Shown piece after piece: positions 56,301 to 64,000 of a DNA stretch of 64,000 bases; within the stretch, counting starts at the first letter, position 1; each line of letters starts with the position of its first letter. The translations under genes and the position numbers were made by a program. This stretch comes from Mermis nigrescens (Eukaryota > Nematoda > Enoplea > Mermithida > Mermithidae). Under the pieces are notes generated by a model. The model searched no databases. It was not told the DNA's origin and worked only from the letters and a program-made list of their open reading frames with translations. The stretch is from contig JAVLUZ010000647.1 of NCBI GenBank assembly GCA_036768485.1, positions 62,001 through 126,000 on the forward strand. Direction: 5' to 3'.

Positions 56301-59057
56301 GCTTCGTTCTGTGAAGATGAATCATATGCTAATAAGTTTAAGTGTGAACGAAAAAATCGCATACTGTAAATGCTTATTTCTGAAGCGTAAAGCCGTTGAC
56401 CTTCATTGGCTTTACGAATAGATAAACGTTTCAGCGATCACAAAATCGGGTTCTCGGAATTGTTGTTTGTGCGTTATTTGGCACCGAGTTTCTAAAAAAC
56501 GTGGGTTTGCTTGTAATTTCTTCTGCTACTTTCTCTCTCCTGTTAAATAACTTATTTGACCAACAATTAAATAATTTTAATTTTATTGTTTGCCATCAAA
56601 GCGATTTCGCTTCCCAAATATTTAATTTTATCCGAGTTTGCAGCCAGTTGGTTAGTTAGTCCAGCCTCATTGCTGCGAGCATACTACACAAGGCTTCCTG
56701 TTTGTATTCAATGTTTGTTACTGATAAGCTGCTTCTGTCATCAAGTTAAAAAAGAGAAAGTTTCTCTGCAATATTTTCTTTTTGTCAATTTAGTCAACTC
56801 CTCTTATCACTTACCCTTATTTATTAAATTACATCTAGAGAATTCATTTCTCTTCGATCAAATGTGAATAGCGAATTAATTTGAGGCATTTATTCAAAAT
56901 TGATTCATTAGAATCTCTCGTGTAACCTTCACATTCAACAAGAATCGTCAAACAAAAAGAACATGGTGTAAAGTTCTTAGTTTTGTGTGACTTTGGCATC
57001 TTCAAAACGCCTCGAGTGAGTTAATTCATTGGTTTATCTAACAAAATTGAATCGATCTTTCTTTCGCTCAGGAGGCATTTACACCTGCTGGTTTGCTTCA
57101 GTGTATCTATCAAATCGTTTCTATAATGGGAACCTGAGGCGAAAGATAATTACACGTTTATTTATAACTGCATCTCAGACATGCACTATGGCTGCAAAGT
57201 AGCCTCGCGACCATATTTTCGTAAGTCAAAAACAATTAGATCAGCTAGGTGCTGATGGTTTTGTTTTGATCATATGATTACGGTTCTTGAGTCCAGTTTC
57301 TAGACAACATCCTTTTATCACCGTATAATGAAAGATCCTTTTTATTAAGGATGACATGAGTGCAGTTAGTTTGTTTTTTATATTTAAAACACGAGGTTAG
57401 ATATAATTTCATGCATCTTAGCTACCTATTTGGTGCGGCATTTAATAGCTCGAAACTTTGGGGTTCCCCGTCCTAGGCCATTTTTAGAGGTGGGGTGGGG
57501 TAAATGACAGCGAACGACCGGGCCCGAAAAGACCGGGCGCTGGGCTCAAACTTTTTCACCGGGCCCATGGTCGGGCCCGGGCCTTATATGCACTAAGTAT
57601 AGGAGCCCGTACACAAGTATATGCATACAATACTAGATGTGTGCATATGTCTAAGAACATGGTAGTTATACGAGTATGTAGGCAGATGTAGAAGTATTTA
57701 TGTTGTATTTATCTAAGCACTGAAGGAATTAGTATTAAACATTTAGCTATTAGCCCACCACTATACTATTTTCAGATATTTCAGGCTTAACCCTGAATAA
57801 CAGTGGAAACAATTTATTTTTCATTCATGTCGTAAGAAGCTTTCTGCATTAGGTAGTGCTAAATTGCGTGTTTTTTGCCAGATTAAGTGACGTTTTAGAA
57901 GATATATAGATAAGCAGTTCTGCATTGATCTTTTTTAAGGTTTTCAGAAAATTGTATTCCACTCTCTACAGTATCTAAACTAAAAATTTCTGGTATCTTA
58001 ATTTTTACTTACTCTAGGAGGATGGTTGATATTTCGTTTTAACATTTTCTATACTTAGTTTATATATTAAATTAGACGTTGTCCTGAAAACTGAAAAAGT
58101 TGTTTTTTGCTACTCTGAGGTCAATCATTTATTCATTCTCATTAAAATGTAACTGTATTGCGCACGACGAGAGTTCATGCCACAAGAAAAAATTGAAAGA
58201 AGCTCCAAAAACTTACTGAACCGTCTAAATTGATCCATAGTATAAATGAGATCGAATAGGTGAAAATCAAAGTAAACGCTTGAGGCACAGAACTCAGAGC
58301 CAGTACCCGGAGCCAGGCCCTGGCCCCGGGGCACCGGATCAGGGCCTAAAAATTTTAATAATGTTGCTAGCTGTAAATTGTTGCATTGATTGATTGCGAA
58401 AATGATTGAAACTGATGTAGAGTCATACTATTATTTCGTTGTATATGTCAGCTAGCTAAGGCAATTATTGTTTCGAGACAGTAAAACTGATGGAATTGAT
58501 ACTTAGTTCAATCAATGAAGCCAACAAGTTTGCTATGTAACAACAATCATTTTTGAATGGTGTCGAGTTATAACATTCAGTCACAGATGTATCTATTTAG
58601 CATTAACGGTGTGGGGTCAGTCTAATCTGGGGTTCATCAATTCTTTTCGAGCTAGAACGATTTTAAAAATGGTTAGAAATATTTATAAAATGTAACAACT
58701 ACATTAGTTCTCACTTGCTGGTCGATTTAAATCATTTTAATGAAAAGGTCTTGACTCTTCTTGTCCGTTTCTGACCTAAGTCTTACCATACTTACCCCAG
58801 GAAATTCTCCCTTTTCGCAACCACCAAGCGTGCCTCTGCTTGCTGCAGCTCTTGTAAATGTAGGAGAAATTCACTTTTAATCTCGCTGTTCAAAATCGTA
58901 GTCAAAAATAAATTGTTTTCATACAATCCCGCATGAAATTCGTAATTTTGTCCGTTTCTTTTCAGCAATCATCCTAATTTGAAAGTAAAGGTGATAACTT
59001 AGTAATTATAATTGTTTTTATTTATTATTATTATTAGCATTTTTTAAATTATTATTA

Positions 59058-59088
<31 letters not shown>

Positions 59089-59133
59089 ATTATTATTATT
59101 AATTATTATTATGCATTTATTAAATTATTATTA

Positions 59134-59164
<31 letters not shown>

Positions 59165-60200
59165 GTATTATTATTATTATTAATATTATTATTTATTATT
59201 ATTATTGTTATTGTTATTATTATTATCGTTATTATATATAATAATAATAATAATAATAATAACAATAATAATGATTAATAATAATAAGGATAATAATTAT
59301 AATAATTATTATTAGGTATTATTACTATCTTATTATTGTTATTATCATTATTATTAATATTTATTATTATTAATTATTATTATTTTAAATTATTATTATT
59401 ATATATTATTATTATTATTATTATTATTATCACTGTTTTTTTGTACGAGCCTCTTTGTATATACATGCACAGAGATATCCGGAAAAGTCTTTTTACGGGC
59501 GAAAATTTTTGTACATATAGATATACTATTAAATATACACGTTCTTACATGCTACTAGATTGTTATCCGTAACCCGCACTCTTCACAAGAAGTGTTACTT
59601 TGTCCTAAATTCAGCTGGTTATAATAGTTCGGAACGAAGCGCCGAAATTTTTATGAGTCTTGGGTTGAATTTACACATAAAATTCGACGCAGAAAGCTAA
59701 AATAACTTGTGTTACACAATCAGAAATAATACAGCGATTGCAATATGCTGACTGAATCTCATAATAGACACCAATTTGCTTATGAATTTAATGCAACGCA
59801 AAGATAAAAGAGTCAATTTTATCTTCAAACGGCAGAAAACAGTTCAAAGTTGTTTAATAGTTCTTTATTTCTGCATAAAATCTTTGTAAAACAGTAGAGA
59901 TAGATGTAAAAGATGCTTAAATCTGTACAAAGATGCTTAAAGATAAATTTTGGGGTGTTTAATGCCCGCGCTTGGAGCTAAATAGAATGCAATTATGATA
60001 TTCGGCGGGAAGTGCCGAGAATTTTTCGAAATTTTGCTAAAAAATACTCAAAAAAGCGATAAAATTATTCTTACTTTGCCCCAAAAAGTCTTGGTACATT
60101 GTACAAAGATGGCTCCAAAATCTTTGTACGAGCCTCAAAATTCTTGCCTCGTACAAAAAAGCAGTCTTTATTATTAATATTATTATTGTTATTATTATTA

Positions 60201-60265
<65 letters not shown>

Positions 60266-62725
60266 TAATAATAATGATAAGAATAATTTTATTATTTTTT
60301 ATCACTATTACGATATGTGTCACTAATAAGAGCTGGGCACATATACTACATAACAAATGCTAGCATGGGACGATCACATTGTATGGCATGTTTCTGGGCC
60401 CAGGCGCCGAGGCCTACGCCCCGGCCCCGGTAAACAAGGCGGCCCCGGTAAAAAAGGCGGTCCCGGTTAAAAAGGCGGCTCCGGCATAGCTCTAATAAAA
60501 ATTACTTCAAATTTCTTATCTCACTTTTTTTGTCTTCGATTCCCTGAAGTCCCAGTTTTTTCATAATGGTCTGTACACGCAATTCGAATGTTGTTCTGTT
60601 TGTGTTGAAAATTCGCTGCTTTCATTATTTTTACAGCAAAGATAATGAGGTGCGAACTAAGTTCATTAGTTAATTAAGAAATTAAGATATTAAGATAAGA
60701 AATTAAAAATTAAATAGAAATTAAGCATTTCATACTTTGAACTCCGTTCATTATATAGCTTATGTTTAGAAATAAAAATTTTTCAAACGTGCGTAACACT
60801 GGTAAAAAAGTATTCATCTTATGCTTAATCGAACATTTTTATCCGCTATGAGAAATAGCGAGTAATTGTGCTTTTGAAACTAAGGCAAGAGTATGTCGTT
60901 CAACCCAAGCTACATAACCTGCGTTATGCTGAGCGCAAACCGTTGATAAGTTTAAAGCAGTTCGAGATTATGGCTCGTATACTTTAAAATGCGATCAAGA
61001 TTTAATTGAAATTAATCCGTGAAGCTGTAAAATCCTTTAAAACTCCTAAAAATAATAATAATTGGAAACCTGGTTATGATATCATGCTGAGATAAATGGT
61101 AGAAAATAGAAATAAACGTATAATCAAGTGAGCAAACATGAGTTTGGTGTGCACAAATAAAAGGAATAACAGAGAGCGAGTAATTAACAACAATATAATC
61201 TAATCTACAAATAATCGGTCACTTGCTGCTAAGCTCATTCGTAGCTTCTTTCAATTATGTTATCTAAATTTTTTTAAATGAATTGATCTCTATCGGAAAC
61301 AAAGCGCGCACAAGTATTCTCCAAAAAAAGCTAAATATAATAATAGTTTAGGCCCGGGTTCTGTGAGGCCTCTAAAAAGCTGGCCCGGGCCCGGTCGCCT
61401 AAAGACCGGCCGTGCCTGGGCCTGGGCCGGGCCCGGATACGCGGTAGATCCCTGGAAAATGACCTCTTCTTTTGGCCAAAAGCGGCAAAAAAACACATAA
61501 ACACGGTCAAAAACGCAAGTTTTCGCCAAAAATCGGGAGACAGAGTCAACATTTTTGATTTTGGAGACGACTGATCTTGGGCGGGGAATCCTCTATCTTC
61601 CTGCTTCTTGTATGGGTGTAGTGCCTAATTTTACCCATTTTGTTTTATAGTTGTCCTCATTGCCCGCGTAGCGCTACACAACACGCGACATACATTTTCA
61701 GCGTTTTCTTGAGCTGAATTGTCAGTTATAATAAAGGAGTTGTTTTTTTCTTTCATTTAATCAAAAATTTGGCATTTCGGGCATAAACGGCTTAGTCGTT
61801 CTCGGTCAATAAGCTAGAGCTTTTCTGGATCAAGAGCTGGTGTATAAGTTAAAATTGTGTAAAAACAATGTTAAGCCATAGTTTCTGATTCTTTTCAAGC
61901 ACTTGAAATTATTTTTGATTTTGATACATTTTTCGCCTTGATGCTTCCTTCTTTTCACAAAAAAACAGTTTATTCTTTCATTCTGGTGAGTTTGATACTC
62001 GTCCTAAATTCTAATCCTCGCGTGCTTGCCTGTCTGATCCCTTTCTCAAATGTTTCTTGTTGAAATTTTCATTCGTTCAAGTGAGAAATTCTTGGTGTTT
62101 TAGTCGTTGCGGTGCGAAATTTCGGCTTTTTGCTCCAGGTAAATATGGCTTTAAAAATTGAAAAAATTAAAATATTTCAAAATATTGCCTTTATTTTCAA
62201 ATATTGCCTTTTTTCCTGCAGTGTCCACTACTAAATCAGCCTTCATCATTACCTATCCTCATTTTCAGGTTAGTGGCCGAAGATAAAATAGCCGATTTGG
62301 AAAATCGATACTACGACCCGTCTCAGCTAGGGCCGGTCGAAATGACCAGCACCACTTATAAATACTCGTACGAAAGTACGTGCGATCCGCTGCCCAGCAC
62401 GGGCCCCCTTAGGGCTTTGACCATCGAACAGCAGGGTACTACTCCCGGCGGCCCTCCTAAACCCCTTTCCCCATCCCCCGGTTTCATTCCTTCGCCGGCG
62501 CCGTCCGATATGACCGCCAGCCGGCATTTGGAGGATTTTACGGACAGGGGGGCTACGTGTCAGGGTGGCCCCGATATATTGTCCAGACTGGGCCACGACG
62601 ACGACATAGAACGGTTTTACGACGAAAAAACGGAGACCAAGGAACAGGAAGTACAAAATGGATATTTGGTTGTGCAAAACGACGAACGGGTGAATGTCGA
62701 ACGTCAGTTGAAGCAAACCGAGAAA
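47383..62725 (+). CDS. Unrecognised protein, first coding exon plus a second exon; continues beyond the window
   Basis: Exon 1, 47383-47564, starts MISGPSIMEPIPEND and ends with donor gtatgt in phase 2 (CG). Exon 2, 62269-62725, follows acceptor attttcag, begins with the G that completes CGG (Arg61), and ends at donor gtgagc in phase 0. Together they encode 213 residues without a stop. The stretch is soluble and charged: a Lys/Glu-rich section (SPVKGKEKESKSVKKE), a short possible helix (EDKIADLENRYYD), a Pro-rich linker (PPKPLSPSPGFIPSPAPSD) and an acidic segment (GHDDDIERFYDEKTE). No domain or catalytic motif is visible; a disordered N-terminal region of a larger scaffold or cytoskeletal protein would fit, but that is inference. 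No continuation exon is seen before 64000. The frame upstream of the ATG is open only back to a TGA at 47320. Other exons could lie unseen in the 14.7 kb intron. That both exons are coding is well supported by codon quality and splice sites; that they are adjacent is less certain. Confidence 0.65.
47634..47862 (+). repeat. Family C element, copy C3
   Basis: Ends tcatacacgtaacggctcg and cccctgttacatgtatgag are inverted. It sits 70 bp inside the first intron of the unrecognised gene. Confidence 0.75.
47863..50600. other. Intron of the unrecognised gene; no exon seen
   Basis: AT-rich. Minus-strand patches at 49440-49690 and 49990-50300 read briefly like protein (AVVAGLKRFAQSCRAQVQ; AISQKGSLEKALLIKP) but are broken by stops and not identified. 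Confidence 0.3.
50600..51140 (+). repeat. Old, diverged relative of the 735-bp 'GTACAAAGA' element
   Basis: Shares tacggtacaaagatgaggct, a tctatctcc tract, the phrase tgcgagattcaatcaacat and gcaatcacaattt with the copies at 51874 and 59431, in the orientation of the former. Both ends are lost. Confidence 0.5.
51874..52607 (+). mobile_element. 735-bp MITE of family D', copy D3
   Basis: Ends CACTGCTTTTTTGTACGAG and CTCGTACAAAAAAAG are inverted; each is followed inward by palindromic TTTGTACA(TG)TACAAAG words. The core includes ttgcaatcgctgtattattt and a GC-rich ggcacttcgcgcc. No coding capacity. Confidence 0.75.
53131..53905 (+). repeat. Family F element (F3) after a hairpin-bearing fragment
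   Basis: A lone agcgcttcgcgcc near 53131 marks a fragment. F3 covers about 53560-53905 with gcggaaaacgaggcaaa, gtgcttgaaatcgaccagaa and atctgccatgctttc. Confidence 0.5.
54360..54690 (+). repeat. Family F element, copy F4
   Basis: Phrases aatggaaaaatgggaaa, gaagtgcttgaagttt, ccagcttttcgaggc and gatcggtcatgctgtga in the family's order. Confidence 0.55.
55130..57430. other. Intron sequence; one family G fragment, otherwise nothing seen
   Basis: 55130-55300 carries reversed family G phrases (ttcgggcgctttttgga, ctcaaaatcgtctgacac). The plus-strand 93-codon frame at 56586 is hydrophobic low-quality sequence without splice support. Confidence 0.35.
57440..57590 (+). repeat. Half family C element joined to a GC-rich GGGCCCGG block
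   Basis: taatagctcgaaactttgg and gccatttttagaggtgggg are family C; the next 85 bp are built from gaccgggcccg and tcgggcccgggcc. Very high GC in an otherwise AT-rich intron. Confidence 0.6.
58295..58350 (+). repeat. Short GC-rich block
   Basis: Reads agtacccggagccaggccct and ggccccggggcaccgga. Related in composition and wording to the blocks at 57510, 60400 and 61349. Confidence 0.5.
59015..59430. repeat. (ATT)n microsatellite, left part
   Basis: About 400 bp of imperfect ATT/TTA units, with an inverted AAT stretch at 59232-59320. Continues after the inserted element at 59431-60165. Confidence 0.9.
59431..60165 (-). mobile_element. 735-bp MITE of family D', copy D4, inserted in a TTA microsatellite
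   Basis: Reverse complement of D3: starts CACTGTTTTTTTGTACGAGC and ends gaggc/CTCGTACAAAAAAGCAGT. Both flanks are TTA repeats, so the exact duplication cannot be read, but the insertion site is clear. Confidence 0.8.
60166..60275. repeat. (TTA)n microsatellite, right part
   Basis: About 110 bp of TTA units, the continuation of 59015-59430 beyond D4. Confidence 0.9.
60398..60487 (+). repeat. GC-rich tandem repeat of about 20 bp, roughly four units
   Basis: Units of the form ggccccggtaaaaaaggc repeat with small changes, after gggcccaggcgccgaggcc. Confidence 0.7.
60490..61340. other. Intron sequence; nothing seen
   Basis: AT-rich, low-complexity A/T patches, no repeat family and no splice-bounded frame. 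Confidence 0.4.
61345..61620 (+). repeat. GC-rich GGGCCCGG block followed by half family C element
   Basis: 61349-61440 has ggcccgggcccggtcgcc and gggcctgggccgggcccgg; 61450-61620 has ttttggccaaaagcggc, gcaagttttcgcc and a tcttgtatggg end. Mirror-like in make-up to 57440-57590. Confidence 0.55.
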
Positions 62726-63164
62726 GTGAGCCTCGTAATTGAAGCTAAGTTCCTATTATAAGAACGAAAATAATTTAGAAAAAATAAGAAATTCGAAGGA
62801 TAAGAAATAAAAATAACAATAACGCATAATGAAAAAATAGAAAAAGAACAATGAAACATCTCTACGGTGTCAATTCGTAAATGCCATTTTTGCACAACTA
62901 GTCGAGTACGGAAAAATTTTCGCAAAAAATGATCAAACGTATCGTTTTAGGCGATTCAGTTACAGTCTTTGAATTTTAATACACTCTGACGTTTGAATCT
63001 TTAGTGTCTATGGTAATCTTTAGATTCATTCAGCTGTTATATTATTACTGTGGGTTAGCATCGCAATTAACAGTCAACATCCAGCGCTTTAAACGATGAC
63101 TTTGAAATTTTTTCTTATCTTTTAATCGGAATGCCAATTTTCTCAAAATCGTACATTTTTGGTC
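62726..63164. other. Intron sequence after the second exon; nothing seen
   Basis: AT-rich up to the family D copy at 63165. No further coding exon of the gene is visible. Confidence 0.4.
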
Positions 63165-63609
63165 CAGTGTTTTTTGTACAAGGTCCGTTTGTACATGTAC
63201 AAAGATGACCCCTAAAAGTCTTTGTACATTTGGTACACACAACTTTTGTGGTACTATAATATGGTACAGTAGTGATTTTAGTGTGGCAAAAACAGAGTTG
63301 TTCGACCTTTGCGTAGTGTATTTTAGCTAGTTTCTGGGTTTCTGACGGAAAAAATCACTAATAATCGTCTCGAAACGGCGCGAAGCGCCGAAAAATTCGA
63401 CATTTTTCTTTTGAAATGCAATTTCTGACATTATAAAGATATATAGAACACACAATTACATATTTCGGCGCGAAGCGCCAAAATTTTGCGAATTTCAAAC
63501 CTTTTTGTGCAGTTTTTGTCTTCCCAGAAATCTTTGTACATGTACAAAGACGGTTCCCAAAAGTCTTTGTACATTGGGAAGATCTTTGCCGAATACAAGA
63601 AAAACACTG
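63165..63609 (+). mobile_element. Family D hAT-like MITE, copy D5
   Basis: 445 bp, ends CAGTGTTTTTTGTACAAGG and ATACAAGAAAAACACTG. Hairpins ggcgcgaagcgcc near 63377 and 63465. Same length as D1. Flanks do not show a clean 8-bp duplication. Confidence 0.8.
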
Positions 63610-63650
63610 GTCAAATTTTTCAGTTACAACAAGTTTGCTTCAACTTGCTC

Positions 63651-64000
63651 CAGTGTTTTTTTTGTACTCGGCAAAGATTTTCACGATGTTCAAAGACTTT
63701 TCGGGACCGTCTTTGTACATGTACAAAGATTTTTGGGAAGACAAAAATTGCAAAAAAGGTCTGAAATTCGCAAAAATTTCGGCGCTTAGCGCCGAAATAA
63801 GTAATTGGGTGTTCTACATACCTTTATAATGGCAGAAATCGGATTTCAAAAGTAAAAATATCAAATTTTTCGTCGCTCCGCGCCGTTTTAAGACGATTTT
63901 CAGTGATTTTTGCCCTTGGAAACCCAGAAATTAGCTAAAATACACTACCAAAAGTCGAATAACTCTGTTTTTACCACACTAAAGTCGCTACTTTACCGTA
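63651..64000 (-). mobile_element. Family D hAT-like MITE, copy D6, inverted, runs off the window
   Basis: Starts CAGTGTTTTTTTTGTACTCGG 41 bp after D5, in the opposite orientation. Hairpins near 63781 and 63873. The far end lies beyond position 64000. Confidence 0.8.

Noticed and set aside
59336..60326. Leu/Ile-rich frames
   Set aside because: Translation of the TTA microsatellite and the D4 element.
62327..62716. 129-codon minus-strand frame
   Set aside because: Antisense to the well-supported exon 62269-62725.

Overview
The window looks like a piece of an AT-rich arthropod nuclear genome, most likely an insect and possibly a hemipteran (the latter is inference). The evidence is spliced protein-coding genes with GT/AG introns, a Tc1-type transposon, hAT-like and other short non-autonomous elements, and long microsatellites. 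There is no operon structure, and I saw no rRNA, no convincing tRNA, no CRISPR array and no intact transposase or reverse transcriptase.

Four spliced genes can be supported by exon joins that keep frame. (1) Plus strand, 4688-11722: a vesicle-transport protein of the SFT2 family in four exons, with a one-base frame break in exon 1 and no visible end to the fourth membrane segment. (2) Plus strand, 24836-27361: a complete two-exon, 245-residue four-pass membrane protein of the claudin/clarin type. (3) Minus strand, 37026-30756: a complete seven-exon, 286-residue mitochondrial porin (VDAC), quite divergent, with a Tc1-like transposon in intron 1. (4) Plus strand, 47383 to at least 62725: the first coding exon and one further exon of a gene I do not recognise, separated by a 14.7 kb intron. 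A 105-codon minus-strand frame at 45873-46190 is a possible fifth gene.

Almost everything else is short repeats. Several 130-450 bp families recur in both orientations, between genes and in most introns. Families A and E have ends near CATACGTGGGC, B has CCATACATG, and C has TCATACATGTAAC, each with the reverse complement at the other end. A, B, C and E carry G- or C-runs just inside the ends. Family D (about 420-445 bp, ends CAGTGTTTT) makes 8-bp target duplications like a hAT MITE. One copy lies beside its own unoccupied site in a tandem duplication, and others sit as inverted pairs. A related 735-bp family has one copy in the middle of a TTA microsatellite. A 13-nt hairpin word, GGCGCGAAGCGCC, recurs over 20 times across families B, D, H and others.

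By region: 1-4.7 kb repeats; 4.7-11.7 kb SFT2 gene; 12-20 kb repeat field with two large palindromes; 20-24.8 kb nearly featureless; 24.8-27.4 kb four-pass membrane gene; 27.4-30.7 kb sparse; 30.7-37 kb porin gene; 37-47 kb intergenic with a nested repeat cluster at 40.6-42.1 kb; 47.4-62.7 kb unrecognised gene with a repeat-laden intron; 63.2-64 kb another inverted pair of D elements. The genes are housekeeping or membrane functions with no evident shared pathway.
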